Assembly (NCBI RefSeq): GCF_001556185.1
Contig: NZ_LSIJ01000092.1
Coordinates: 1 to 64,000, forward strand
DNA length: 64,000 nucleotides
Direction: 5' to 3'
Origin: Sphingomonas sp. CCH10-B3
Lineage (GTDB): Bacteria > Pseudomonadota > Alphaproteobacteria > Sphingomonadales > Sphingomonadaceae
Part shown: in pieces, positions 41,309 through 50,537 of the stretch
Layout: the number at the start of each line of letters is the position of its first letter
Position numbering within the stretch: the stretch's first letter is position 1
Notes under the pieces: model-generated
The model's input: only the letters and a program-made list of their open reading frames with translations
What the model was told of the DNA's origin: nothing
Database searches by the model: none
Position numbers and translations under genes: made by a program

Positions 41309-42060
41309 CCGACCTGCCGCTGCACCGCTTCACGGCCTCCGACGGCGCCGAGATCGTCTGGCGCGAAATGGGCGAGGGGCGCCCGGTGGTAATGATCCAC
41401 GGCTTTTTTTCCGATGCCGAGACCAACTGGATCAAATACGGCCATGCCGCCGCGGTTGCTGCGCGCGGGTTTCGCGTAATCATGCCCGATCTGCGTGCGC
41501 ACGGCGACAGTGCCAAGCCGCATGATGCCGCTGCCTATCCGCCCGACGTGCTGGCGACCGACAATCTCGCGCTGATCGCGCATCTCGGCCTGACCGACTA
41601 TGATCTGGTCGGCTATTCGCTCGGCGCGCGGACGAGCCTGCGCATGATGATCATGGGTGCGACACCTCGGCGCGCGGTCATCTCGGGCATGGGTTATCAG
41701 GGGGTGATTGATGCGACGCGGCGCGGCGACTTCTTCCGCCGGGTGCTGACCCAGCTCGGCAGCTTCGAACGCGGCACGCCCGAATGGTTCGCCGAGGCAT
41801 TTCTGAAGACCAGCGGCGGCGATGAGAAGGCGTTGGTCCATATCCTAGATACCTTCGTGTCGAGCACTGACGCCGAGCTGGCCGCGCTCGACCGACCGAT
41901 CCTCATTCTCTGCGGCGAGGACGATCAGGATAATGGCTCGGCACAGCAGCTGGCTGCGGCGCTACCCCACGCGCGCTACCAGGCCGTTCCCGGCAATCAC
42001 ATGAGTGCGGTCGCCAAGCCCGATCTGGGCGCGGCAATTGCGGACTATCTCGCGGCTTGA
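41305..42060 (+). CDS. Alpha/beta hydrolase
   Basis: A 251-residue cytoplasmic alpha/beta hydrolase. HGF near residue 33 is the oxyanion hole, GYSLGA the nucleophile elbow, and D in CGEDD and H in GNHMSA complete the triad. It is similar to esterases and lactonases with a cap domain. The substrate is unknown. It follows a GFA-family protein in an ATGA overlap. Confidence 0.85.
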   Translation: MTDLPLHRFTASDGAEIVWREMGEGRPVVMIHGFFSDAETNWIKYGHAAAVAARGFRVIMPDLRAHGDSAKPHDAAAYPPDVLATDNLALIAHLGLTDYDLVGYSLGARTSLRMMIMGATPRRAVISGMGYQGVIDATRRGDFFRRVLTQLGSFERGTPEWFAEAFLKTSGGDEKALVHILDTFVSSTDAELAALDRPILILCGEDDQDNGSAQQLAAALPHARYQAVPGNHMSAVAKPDLGAAIADYLAA

Positions 42061-42115
42061 CCCTGGCGGCGCAGGCGGCGCAGTGTCGCGCCATCATAAA
42101 ATCTTGAGGATAGCC

Positions 42116-43927
42116 ATGATCCGCTGCTCCATTTCCGTCGCCGCGCTCGCGGTGGCACTTGCCGCTGCTCCGGCTTTTGCCGCCCCGGCACCGACGCTTG
42201 CCGATGTCGACGCCTTTCTGAAAACCGCCGAAGCCAAGCTCGACGCAATGTCGCTCGAAGCCAATCGGATCCAGTGGGTGAACGCCACCTACATCAACGA
42301 CGATACCGATGCGCTCGCAGCGAAGAACGCCGCACAACTCACCGAATATCAGGTCCAGCTCGCGCTTGATGCAGCCAAGCTCCAGAAGGTCACGGGATTG
42401 TCGGCTGACCAGAAGCGCAAGCTCGATCTGCTGCGCGGCGGCATCACGCTTCCCGCACCGACCACGCCGGGCGCGGCGGATACGCTCGCCACGCTGTCGA
42501 CACGGATGGCGTCGGCCTATGGCAAGGGGATGGGAACGCTCGACGGCAAGCCGATCAACGGCAGCGACATCGAAGCTGCGATGGGCACCGAGCGCGACCC
42601 CGCCAAGCTTAAGGAGATGTGGGCGAGCTGGCACGACAATGTCGGGGCCCCTTTGCGCGACGATTATACGCGCGCTGCCGGCATCGCCATTCAGGGCGCG
42701 CGCGAGCTGGGCTATAAGGACGTCGGCGCGATGTGGCGCTCGGGCTATGACTTGAGCCCGGACGCGTTCGGTGCGCTCACCGACAAATTGTGGCGCGATG
42801 TCGAGCCGCTCTACAAGGCGCTACACAGCTACACCCGCTGGAAACTCAACGAGAAGTACGGCGACGCGGTCCAGCCCAAGACTGGCCCGATCCGTGCCGA
42901 TCTGCTCGGCAATATGTGGGCGCAGGAGTGGGGCAATATCTATGACCTCGTCGCGCCGAAGGGGGCGGGCGATCTCGGATTCGACATCGGCGAACTGCTT
43001 GCCGCGCGTGGCGACGATCCGGTCAAGATGGTGCGGATCGGCGAGGGCTTCTATTCGTCGCTCGGCTTTGCGCCGCTGCCCGAAACTTTCTGGACACGCT
43101 CGCAGATCGTCAAGCCGGCCGACCGCGAAGTGATCTGCCACGCCTCGGCGTGGGACATCGATTCGCGCGACGACATTCGCATCAAGATGTGCACCAAGGT
43201 CAACAGCGACGACTTCGTCACTATCCACCACGAACTTGGCCATAACTACTACCAGCGCGCATACAAGGCGCAGCCGTTCCTCTACAAGAACGGCGCCAAC
43301 GACGGCTTCCACGAAGCGATCGGCGATTTCGTTGCGCTGTCGATCACGCCGCAATATCTGGTCGACATCAAGCTGCTCGATCCCGCGAAGGTGCCGAGCG
43401 AGGACAAGGACATCGGCCTGTTGCTGCGCCAGGCGATGGACAAGGTCGCTTTCCTGCCGTTCGGACTGCTGGTCGACAAATGGCGCTGGGGCGTGTTTTC
43501 GGGCGCGATCAAGACCAGCGACTATCAGGCGGCATGGGATGCGCTCCGGCTGCAATATCAGGGGATCAAGCCGCCGGTCGAGCGCGACGAGACGAAGTTC
43601 GATCCCGGCGCGAAGTACCACATCCCGGCGCAGGTGCCCTACACACGCTATTTCCTCGCGCGGCTGCTGCAATTCCAGTTTTACAAGGCGGCCTGCGATC
43701 AGTCGGGGTGGAAGGGGCCGCTCCACCGCTGTTCCTTCTTCGGCAACAAGGAGGTCGGCGCGAAGCTGAACGCGATGCTCGAGCTCGGCCAGTCGAAGCC
43801 GTGGCCCGAAGCGCTCGAGGCCTTCACCGGCAGCCGCGAGATTTCGGGCGCGGCGATGGCGGAATATTTCGCGCCGCTGAAGGCGTGGCTCGACGAGCAG
43901 AACAAGGGGAAACCGAGCGGCTGGTAA
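42116..43927 (+). CDS. M2-family metallopeptidase (ACE-like)
   Basis: A 603-residue secreted dipeptidyl carboxypeptidase of the angiotensin-converting-enzyme family. A signal peptide (about 1-22, cleavage near AFAAP) precedes the helical domain. The zinc site is HHELGHNYY (HEXXH near 371-375), with the third ligand glutamate in HEAIGDF. GAGG precedes the ATG at 42116. Bacterial substrates are peptides of unknown origin. Confidence 0.94.
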   Translation: MIRCSISVAALAVALAAAPAFAAPAPTLADVDAFLKTAEAKLDAMSLEANRIQWVNATYINDDTDALAAKNAAQLTEYQVQLALDAAKLQKVTGLSADQKRKLDLLRGGITLPAPTTPGAADTLATLSTRMASAYGKGMGTLDGKPINGSDIEAAMGTERDPAKLKEMWASWHDNVGAPLRDDYTRAAGIAIQGARELGYKDVGAMWRSGYDLSPDAFGALTDKLWRDVEPLYKALHSYTRWKLNEKYGDAVQPKTGPIRADLLGNMWAQEWGNIYDLVAPKGAGDLGFDIGELLAARGDDPVKMVRIGEGFYSSLGFAPLPETFWTRSQIVKPADREVICHASAWDIDSRDDIRIKMCTKVNSDDFVTIHHELGHNYYQRAYKAQPFLYKNGANDGFHEAIGDFVALSITPQYLVDIKLLDPAKVPSEDKDIGLLLRQAMDKVAFLPFGLLVDKWRWGVFSGAIKTSDYQAAWDALRLQYQGIKPPVERDETKFDPGAKYHIPAQVPYTRYFLARLLQFQFYKAACDQSGWKGPLHRCSFFGNKEVGAKLNAMLELGQSKPWPEALEAFTGSREISGAAMAEYFAPLKAWLDEQNKGKPSGW

Positions 43928-43979
43928 GTGCAGGCGTTGCATCCGCCCCGCGCCCGTGCTAGCGGCGCGCGCTTCCACA

Positions 43980-43997
43980 GGCTGGTCGGAACCAGCC
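43980..43997 (+). promoter_or_regulatory. Leader hairpin before rpmE
   Basis: GGCTGGT (43980-43986) pairs with ACCAGCC (43991-43997) around CGGA, ending seven bases before the GGAG of rpmE. Bacterial L31 genes often carry autoregulatory leaders, so this may be one; no known leader class is recognised from sequence alone. Confidence 0.5.
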
Positions 43998-44013
43998 ACT
44001 CATGGAGCTTATG

Positions 44014-44247
44014 ATGGCCAAGAAGAACATCCACCCCGATTATCACTTCATTACCGTCCAGATGACCGACGGCACGTCGTACAAGACGCGCACGACCTGG
44101 GGTAAGGAAGGCGATCTGATGACGCTCGAAATCGATCCCAAGTCGCATCCGGCATGGACCGGCGGTCGCGGCCAGATGCTCGATGCCGGTGGCCAGGTCG
44201 CGCGCTTCAACAAGCGTTTCGGCGGTCTCTCGCTCAAGACCAAGTAA
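44014..44247 (+). CDS. rpmE: 50S ribosomal protein bL31
   Basis: A 77-residue large-subunit protein. [17 protein letters not shown] and the C-terminal FNKRFGGLS are diagnostic. It lacks the four zinc-binding cysteines, so it is the C-minus form. Two adjacent ATGs (44011, 44014) are possible; the second has better spacing to GGAG. Confidence 0.93.
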   Translation: MAKKNIHPDYHFITVQMTDGTSYKTRTTWGKEGDLMTLEIDPKSHPAWTGGRGQMLDAGGQVARFNKRFGGLSLKTK

Positions 44248-44269
44248 TCGCGGCGATCACGCGACGCTG

Positions 44270-44292
44270 AGGCGCCGGTCTTAACGGCGCCT
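44270..44292 (+). terminator. Possible terminator after rpmE
   Basis: AGGCGCC (44270-44276) pairs with GGCGCCT (44286-44292) across a nine-base loop, 23 bases past the rpmE stop. There is no T-tract, so termination is weakly supported. The right arm overlaps a CtrA-like half-site pattern TTAA-N7-TTAG (44281-44295). Confidence 0.35.
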
Positions 44293-44297
44293 TAGGG

Positions 44298-44672
44298 ATG
44301 CACGGCTACGCTTTGGTCATGAACGACAAAAGCGTGATGTTTGCCGCCGAATTTGAACCGGCCATGGTTGGTGGTCGGCGCCGCAGCCCGCGCGCGCCGG
44401 TCTCGTTCGACGCGCGCCTTGGCCGCGGCGGGCTCGACCGCACGCTGTGCCGCGTGGTCGATCTGTCGATCCATGGCGCGCGCCTGCAAACCTATTCGAC
44501 GATGAAGCCGGGATCGATGATCTGGCTCACCTTGCCTCTGGTCGGACCGGTCGCGGCAAAAATCGTCTGGAGCGACGATTTCGTTGCAGGCTGTGAATTC
44601 CAGACCCCGCTCGATCGAGCGAGCTACGATGCACTGCTCGAACTCGACCAAAGCCCGCGCTCGATGAGCTGA
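44298..44672 (+). CDS. PilZ-domain protein
   Basis: A 124-residue protein with a single PilZ domain that would bind cyclic-di-GMP. The RRRSPR arginine box and D-L-S-I-H-G (DxSxxG) are intact, so binding is likely. The PilZ domain starts at about residue 26. The start is uncertain: ATG 44298 has no proper ribosome-binding site; ATG 44319 (MNDKSV) is equally plausible. It could be an effector for motility or surface attachment. Confidence 0.78.
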   Translation: MHGYALVMNDKSVMFAAEFEPAMVGGRRRSPRAPVSFDARLGRGGLDRTLCRVVDLSIHGARLQTYSTMKPGSMIWLTLPLVGPVAAKIVWSDDFVAGCEFQTPLDRASYDALLELDQSPRSMS

Positions 44673-44689
44673 ACGGTCACCGGTGCAAT

Positions 44690-44779
44690 TGGCGGACAGG
44701 GTGGGATTCGAACCCACGGTGAGCTTGCACCCACGGCGGTTTTCAAGACCGCTGCCTTAAACCACTCGGCCACCTGTCC
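44690..44779 (-). tRNA. tRNA-Ser (anticodon UGA)
   Basis: The acceptor stem GGACAGG pairs with CCTGTCC, the discriminator is G, and CCA is encoded. The D arm is GCCGAGTGGTTTAAGGC. The anticodon loop CTTGAAA carries TGA, the variable arm is long (type II), and the T arm contains GTTCGAATCC. A long variable arm and UGA anticodon identify serine. Confidence 0.95.
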
Positions 44780-44899
44780 GCACGCTCCGCGCTTACGGCG
44801 CATCCGATCTTTTGCGCAAGAGGCGCGCGACAGCGCTAAGTTTAGACGAGGCGAAGTTGGGGGTTCAGCCGCGCGCCGCATTGTGGCAAGGCTTGGCAC

Positions 44900-45958
44900 A
44901 TGGCGGCGATGTTTCGGTTTGGTTGGCGTGGGTTTTGGGGCGCCATGATCTTGTCGGCCGCGCTCGGCGGGTCGAGCGTCGTTGCCGCGCAGAACACGCC
45001 TTATGACGAGGTCGGTTTCCAGAACTATCTGAGCGACTTGCGCCGTCAGGCCGAAGCGCAGGGCCGCAGCCCGGCCGCGATCGAGGCCGTGTTCAGCGGC
45101 TTGACGCTCAATACCCGCGTTATCGAGCTCGACCGCGCGCAGCCGGGTGCCGATCCCAACGCGCCGATCCCGATGTTCGAGCCCTATCGTCGCAGCCATG
45201 TCGATACGCCGCGGATCACGCGTGGGCGCGAGGTGTATCTGGCGCAGCGCAGCCGCCTTGCGCGGATCGAGCGCGAGACGGGCGTACCCGAATCGATCAT
45301 GGTGGCGATCTGGGGCCATGAGACCAACTACGGCCGCATCACCGGCAGCTTCGACCTCCCGCGCGCGCTGGCGAGCCTTGCCTATGAAGGGCGCCGTCGC
45401 GCGCTGTTCAGTGCCGAATTTCTGGCGACGGTCGAGATGGTCGAACGCGGCGTGCCGCGTGAGCGGCTGAAGGGGAGCTGGGCCGGCGCAACGGGCAATC
45501 CGCAGTTCCTGCCGTCGGTCTATCTGCGGCTGGCGCGTGACGGTGACGGTGACGGGCGCGCCGACATCTGGTCGAGTGACGCCGACACGCTTGCCTCGAT
45601 CGGAAATTATTTTGCGAATGCCGGGTGGCGACCGGGGCAGCCCTGGGGGCTGGCGGTGACCGTGCCCGCGAGTTTCGACCGCAGCGATCTGACGAGCCGG
45701 TCGATTTCACCGCGCTGCGCCCGCGTGTTCGAACGGCACAGCCGCTGGCGCACGATCGCCGAATGGCGCGCGCTGGGGCTGGTGCCGCAGGGCAAGGCCT
45801 GGCCCGATGACCGTGTGCTGGCGACGCTGCTCGAGCCCGATGGCCCGGGCAAGACCGGCTATCTGCTGACCGGCAATTACCGCGTGATCCTCGATTACAA
45901 TTGCTCAAATTTCTATGCCTTGTCGGTCGGGCTGCTGGCCGATGCGGTGGCGTCATGA
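44900..45958 (+). CDS. Lytic murein transglycosylase (MltB-like)
   Basis: A 352-residue periplasmic lytic transglycosylase that cleaves glycan strands to 1,6-anhydro ends. A signal peptide (about 1-30, cleavage near VAAQN) has no lipobox cysteine. The catalytic glutamate is E141 in WGHETNYG. GNPQFLPSVY is the SLT_2 family signature. There is no C-terminal peptidoglycan-binding domain. The stop overlaps the rlpA start (ATGA). Confidence 0.9.
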   Translation: MAAMFRFGWRGFWGAMILSAALGGSSVVAAQNTPYDEVGFQNYLSDLRRQAEAQGRSPAAIEAVFSGLTLNTRVIELDRAQPGADPNAPIPMFEPYRRSHVDTPRITRGREVYLAQRSRLARIERETGVPESIMVAIWGHETNYGRITGSFDLPRALASLAYEGRRRALFSAEFLATVEMVERGVPRERLKGSWAGATGNPQFLPSVYLRLARDGDGDGRADIWSSDADTLASIGNYFANAGWRPGQPWGLAVTVPASFDRSDLTSRSISPRCARVFERHSRWRTIAEWRALGLVPQGKAWPDDRVLATLLEPDGPGKTGYLLTGNYRVILDYNCSNFYALSVGLLADAVAS

Positions 45959-46749
45959 TCGTTGCGATGCTGGCCGTGATGGCGATGGCACAGACCGCGC
46001 CCGCCGATGCGCCGCCGGCAGGCGCGGGGCCGCGCGGCACCAGCCAGGCGTTCGGTGCGGCCCGCTATGACGCGGTTGGCTATGCCAGCTGGTATGGCGA
46101 GGAAGTGCGCGGCACCACCGCGTCGGGGCAGCGTTTCGATCCCGCGGCGATCACCGCCGCGCATCCCAGCCTGCCGCTCGGCAGCTTTGTGGAAGTCACC
46201 TCGCTCGACACCGGTCGCACGATCCTCGTCCTGATCACCGATCGGGGACCGCGCGTGGCGGGACGCATCATCGACCTGTCGCGCGGTGCCGCGCAATTGC
46301 TCGGCATCGATGCACGTCCGGTCAGCCCGGTGCGCGTGCGGCTTGCGGAACCACCGGCGGCCGATCAGGTTGCGCTACGTAGTGGTCGCTCGGCATCGCC
46401 GCGGCTCGATGCGACGCCGCAGTTGATCGCCGCGCTGCGCAAGCAGCTTCCAGCCACCGCCCGTCCCGCCGCGGTGGTGCCGCCGCCGAGACCGGCGCCA
46501 AGGATCGTCGAGCCGGGACGCCCACCGATGCCAGCGGCGGGCGCGGGCAAGCTTTATGTCCAGGTCGCTGCCTTTTCGAGCGGGCAGCGCGCGCGGGCGC
46601 TTGCCAATACACTTGGCGGTTCGGTCCAGAATGCCGGCACGATTTATCGCGTGCGGCTGGGGCCGTTCGCTGACCGTGCCGCTGCCGCCGCCGCCCGCGA
46701 CGATGTCGCCCGGCGCGGCTATGGCGATGCGCGGATCGTCGACAATTAA
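45955..46749 (+). CDS. rlpA: RlpA-type septal-ring lytic transglycosylase
   Basis: A 264-residue secreted protein. The double-psi beta-barrel has GYASWYGEEVRGTTASGQRFDP and DRGPRVAGRIIDLS; D in the second motif is the catalytic acid. A proline-rich linker (about 150-185) leads to a C-terminal SPOR domain (YVQVAAFSS) that binds denuded glycans at the division site. A signal peptide (about 1-20) lacks a lipoprotein cysteine. The start overlaps the previous stop. Confidence 0.92.
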   Translation: MIVAMLAVMAMAQTAPADAPPAGAGPRGTSQAFGAARYDAVGYASWYGEEVRGTTASGQRFDPAAITAAHPSLPLGSFVEVTSLDTGRTILVLITDRGPRVAGRIIDLSRGAAQLLGIDARPVSPVRVRLAEPPAADQVALRSGRSASPRLDATPQLIAALRKQLPATARPAAVVPPPRPAPRIVEPGRPPMPAAGAGKLYVQVAAFSSGQRARALANTLGGSVQNAGTIYRVRLGPFADRAAAAAARDDVARRGYGDARIVDN

Positions 46750-46776
46750 CGCCCGTCTGTCTGGAATTTGTGCCCG

Positions 46777-47949
46777 ATGAAAAAGTCCGTTTTTGCTCTC
46801 GCTCTTGCCACCACGCTCGCCATCGCCGCGATGCCGACACAGGCAGCTGCGCCGCCCTTCGATACGCCTGCGCCGATTGCCTATATGGAGGATCTGTCGA
46901 CCGGCGCGGTGCTGTTCGCGCGCGATGCCGACCGGCGCATGCCGCCCGCGTCGATGGCCAAGATCATGACGGTCTATGTCGCGTTCGAAATGATCAAGAG
47001 CGGCGAGCTGAAGCTCGACCAGAAGATCACCGTCCGGCCCGAGACGTGGAAGAAGTGGAATAATCAGGGGTCGACGATGTTCCTGTCGCCGAACGAGCAG
47101 GTCAGCGTCGCCGATCTACTATACGGCATCATCACGCTGTCTGGGAATGACGCCTGCGTCGTGCTCGCCGAGGGCGCATCGGGGACCGAGGAAGCCTATG
47201 TCGCGCAGATGAACGCAACCGCCAAGCGGCTCGGGCTGAAAAACAGCCATTTCGGCACGACCAATGGCTGGCCCGACGGCGGCGTGACCTATGTCACCGC
47301 GCGCGATCTTGCCCATCTCGCATCGGCGACGATCCGCGACTACCCCGCTTTCTACAAGCGCTTCTATTCGCGCCCCGATTTCACCTGGGGCAAGCAACTG
47401 GGCAGCGGCGGGGCGATCACTCAGGCCAATCGCGATCCGCTGCTGGGCCGCGTCGCGGGCGCTGACGGCCTCAAGACCGGCCATACCGAAGAAGCAGGCT
47501 ATGGCTTCACCGGGTCAGCCGAGCAGGGCGGGCGGCGGCTGGTGATGGTGCTCGCCGGCCTGACCGGTTTCAATCAGCGCGCCGATGAGTCCGTGCGCTT
47601 CATGGAATGGGGCTTTCGCGCGTGGAAGTCGAAGAAGCTCGCCGCCAAGGGGCGCAAGATCGAAACGGCCGAAGTCCAGCTCGGCGCCAGCAGCAAAGTC
47701 GGGCTGGTCGCCCCGAGCGACCTTGCCGTGACTTTGCCCGGCGGCCCGACGCCGCCGCTCGATCTGAAGGTCGTCTATAACGGGCCGATCAAGGCGCCGA
47801 TCAAGGCGGGGCAGCACATCGCCGACCTGGTCGTCACGTCGCCCGGCCTGCCGGTCCAGACGCTGCCGCTGGTCGCCGAAACCGACGTCGCCGAAGCGGG
47901 GTTCTTCGGCCGCGCCTGGGCGGGTTTCTGGTCGCTGTTCGGGATGTGA
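46777..47949 (+). CDS. D-alanyl-D-alanine carboxypeptidase (PBP5/6 class)
   Basis: A 390-residue low-molecular-weight penicillin-binding protein that trims pentapeptides. A signal peptide (about 1-25) is followed by S59-M-A-K62, SGN (122-124) and KTG (233-235). The C-terminal about 120 residues are the beta-rich PBP5 domain, ending in a helix (FFGRAWAGFWSLFG) that anchors to the inner membrane. It lies 27 bases after rlpA. Confidence 0.95.
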   Translation: MKKSVFALALATTLAIAAMPTQAAAPPFDTPAPIAYMEDLSTGAVLFARDADRRMPPASMAKIMTVYVAFEMIKSGELKLDQKITVRPETWKKWNNQGSTMFLSPNEQVSVADLLYGIITLSGNDACVVLAEGASGTEEAYVAQMNATAKRLGLKNSHFGTTNGWPDGGVTYVTARDLAHLASATIRDYPAFYKRFYSRPDFTWGKQLGSGGAITQANRDPLLGRVAGADGLKTGHTEEAGYGFTGSAEQGGRRLVMVLAGLTGFNQRADESVRFMEWGFRAWKSKKLAAKGRKIETAEVQLGASSKVGLVAPSDLAVTLPGGPTPPLDLKVVYNGPIKAPIKAGQHIADLVVTSPGLPVQTLPLVAETDVAEAGFFGRAWAGFWSLFGM

Positions 47950-48950
47950 GCGCGCGGCCGGACGCGCTGCCATTTGGGCATGACGCAGCCATCAACGCGT
48001 TTCGGGCCGCGATAGACAGCGGCGCGCTCCACCACGCGTGGCTGTTCACCGGGCCGCAGGGGGTTGGGAAGCGGCAGTTTGCGACAATCGCGGCCCGGCG
48101 GCTGCTGGCTGAGACCGCGCAACCCGGCAAGCTGTTGTCGGGCTTCGATGTGGCAGCCGACGATCCCGTCGGACGATTGTTCGACGCCGGATCGCACCCC
48201 GATTACCGCGCGCTGGAGCGGTTGCCCAAGGACCCCGACAAGCCGGAAGGCGATTATGCGCGCAGCATCACCATCGCCCAGGTCCGCGCGCTCCAGCCGA
48301 TGTTTGCAACCAAGCCAAGCCTCTCGCCCGCGCGTGTCGTCGTCATCGATGCGATCGACGATCTCGAACGACCGGCGTCGAACGCGCTGCTCAAGAATCT
48401 CGAAGAGCCGCCGGCAGGGACGATCTTCATTCTCGTCAGCCATGCACCGGGGCGGCTATTGCCGACGATCCGCTCGCGGTGCCGCCAACTGCGGTTCGAT
48501 CCGCTCGATGACGGCACGATGCGCCGGGTGCTCGCAGAGGCGTTGCCCGAGGCAAGCGAGGCCGAACTCGCTGCGTTGATCGCGGCAGGGCAGGGTTCGC
48601 CCGGGCGCGCGCTTGGCTATGCCGGGCTAGACATGGCCGCGCTTGATGCAGCGATGGCGGCCATCGCCCGGGATGGCGACCCCGGCAACGGCGCGCGTGG
48701 CAAGCTCGCCAAAGCGCTGGGGCTTAAGGCGGCGCAGCCGCGCTATGAGGCGTTTCTGGACCGCGTACCAAGTTTCATCGCTGGCCAAGCCGCCGCGCGG
48801 ACCGGCGAGCGGCTGCGGATCGCGCTCGACGCCTATGAAGCCGCCCGATCGCTGTCGATCAGCGCCCGTGCGCATTCGCTCGATGCTCAGGCGACCGTGT
48901 TCGAAATGGCCGGGTTGGTCGCGCGGCTGGCACCGCCAAGGCTTCAATAA
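47946..48950 (+). CDS. holB: DNA polymerase III subunit delta-prime
   Basis: A 334-residue clamp-loader subunit. A degenerate P-loop GPQGVGKRQ (36-44), DAIDDLERPASNALLKNLEEPP and the SRC motif (TIRSRCRQLRF) are diagnostic. The GTG start overlaps the preceding carboxypeptidase stop. A tmk gene often found between the two in related genomes is absent here (recalled, not checked). MetG follows 27 bases on. Confidence 0.93.
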   Translation: MSARPDALPFGHDAAINAFRAAIDSGALHHAWLFTGPQGVGKRQFATIAARRLLAETAQPGKLLSGFDVAADDPVGRLFDAGSHPDYRALERLPKDPDKPEGDYARSITIAQVRALQPMFATKPSLSPARVVVIDAIDDLERPASNALLKNLEEPPAGTIFILVSHAPGRLLPTIRSRCRQLRFDPLDDGTMRRVLAEALPEASEAELAALIAAGQGSPGRALGYAGLDMAALDAAMAAIARDGDPGNGARGKLAKALGLKAAQPRYEAFLDRVPSFIAGQAAARTGERLRIALDAYEAARSLSISARAHSLDAQATVFEMAGLVARLAPPRLQ

Positions 48951-48977
48951 GCTGCGGCATTGGATTAGGGCGGGGCC

Positions 48978-50537
48978 ATGGCCGAGCCCTTCTACATCAC
49001 CACCGCGATCAACTATCCCAATGGGCGGCCGCATATCGGCCACGCCTATGAAGCGATTGCCGCCGACACCATCGCCCGCTTCCAGCGCCAGGCGGGGCGC
49101 GACGTGCGCTTCCAGACCGGCACCGACGAGCATGGGCTGAAGATGGTGCAGGCGGCGCGCGACCGGGGCATCGAAACGCGCGATCTGGCGACCGAAATGT
49201 CCGGCTATTTCCGTGACATGGCTGACAAGTTGAATATCAGCTATGATCGCTTTATCCGCACCACCGACGCCGATCATTATGCCGCAAGCCAGGCGATCTG
49301 GGCAGCGATGGCCGAGGCAGGCGATCTGTACCTCGATCGCTACGAGGGTTGGTATTCGGTCCGCGACGAAGCTTTTTATGACGAGAAGGAGCTGGTCGAG
49401 GGGGAGGGGGGCAGCAAGCTGTCGCCGCAGGGGACGCCGGTCGAATGGACTGCCGAGGAGACGTGGTTCTTCCGCCTTTCGAAATATCAGCAGCCGTTGC
49501 TCGATCATTATGCGGCCAACCCCGATTTCATCCGCCCCGAAAGCCGCCGCAACGAGATTTTGCGTTTTGTGGAAGGGGGCCTCAGCGACCTGTCGGTCTC
49601 GCGCACCAGCTTCGACTGGGGCGTGCCGGTGCCGGGATCGCCGGGGCATGTGATGTATGTGTGGGTCGACGCGCTCACCAATTATCTGACCGGCATCGGC
49701 TATCCCGCGATCGACGGCGCGCTCGGCCATTACTGGCCCGCGAACCTGCACATGATCGGCAAGGATATCGTGCGGTTCCATGCGGTTTACTGGCCCGCTT
49801 TCCTGATGTCGGCGAAGATGGCGCGCCCCAGCGGCGTGTTCGGCCATGGCTTCGTGCTCGCGCGCGACGGGGCGAAGATGGGCAAGTCGGCGGGGAATGC
49901 CGCCGATCCGATTGCGCTCGCCGATGCTTATGGCGTCGACGCGCTGCGCTATTTCCTGCTGCGCGACATCAGCTTCGGGCAGGATGGCAGCTATTCGGCC
50001 GAAGCGATCGTCACCCGCGCCAATGCCGATCTGGCGAACAGTTTCGGCAATCTGGCGCAGCGTACGCTTAGCCAGATCTACAAGAACTGCGACCGCTGGC
50101 TGCCCGCGATCCACGGCCATGATCCCGCCGACGCGGCGCTGTTCGAGACGATCGACGGCATCGTGCGGGGCAGCATGCCGCGCGCTTACGAAGAACTGGC
50201 GCTGAGCCAGGCGACCGAGGCGTGGATCCAGGGCGTGTTCGCCTGCAACGCCTATATCGACGAGCAGGCGCCGTGGGCGCTCAAGAAGACCGACACGCAG
50301 CGGATGGAGACGGTGCTGGCGACGCTCTACATCTGCATCGCCCAGCTTGCCGTCGCGATCGCGCCGGTGATCCCGGGGAGCGCGGCCAAGCTGCTCGACG
50401 CGATGGGGATTGCGCCCGAGCTGCGGACTTTCGAGGCGATCGGCGCGCACTGGTATTCGCCGCTGGCCGAGGGCGGGTTCCGGCTCGAGCAGCCGGTGGC
50501 GCTGTTCCCGCGGCTCGAAGCCCCGGTGGAAGACTGA
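48978..50537 (+). CDS. metG: Methionyl-tRNA synthetase
   Basis: A 519-residue class I synthetase of the short form. HIGH reads HIGH in PHIGHAYEA (residues 19-22), and KMSKS reads AKMGKSAGN near residue 302. The C-terminal anticodon-binding helices are present; the dimerisation tRNA-binding domain is absent. Zinc-knuckle cysteines are not seen, so it is likely the no-knuckle subgroup. TatD overlaps it. Confidence 0.95.
   Translation: MAEPFYITTAINYPNGRPHIGHAYEAIAADTIARFQRQAGRDVRFQTGTDEHGLKMVQAARDRGIETRDLATEMSGYFRDMADKLNISYDRFIRTTDADHYAASQAIWAAMAEAGDLYLDRYEGWYSVRDEAFYDEKELVEGEGGSKLSPQGTPVEWTAEETWFFRLSKYQQPLLDHYAANPDFIRPESRRNEILRFVEGGLSDLSVSRTSFDWGVPVPGSPGHVMYVWVDALTNYLTGIGYPAIDGALGHYWPANLHMIGKDIVRFHAVYWPAFLMSAKMARPSGVFGHGFVLARDGAKMGKSAGNAADPIALADAYGVDALRYFLLRDISFGQDGSYSAEAIVTRANADLANSFGNLAQRTLSQIYKNCDRWLPAIHGHDPADAALFETIDGIVRGSMPRAYEELALSQATEAWIQGVFACNAYIDEQAPWALKKTDTQRMETVLATLYICIAQLAVAIAPVIPGSAAKLLDAMGIAPELRTFEAIGAHWYSPLAEGGFRLEQPVALFPRLEAPVED

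Noticed and set aside
42821..43999. 392-codon minus-strand ORF antisense to the M2 peptidase
   Set aside because: Arginine/leucine-rich shadow with no family signature, opposite an intact HEXXH peptidase.
48627..50450. 607-codon minus-strand ORF antisense to holB/metG
   Set aside because: Shadow of metG codon bias; no motif and no ribosome-binding site.
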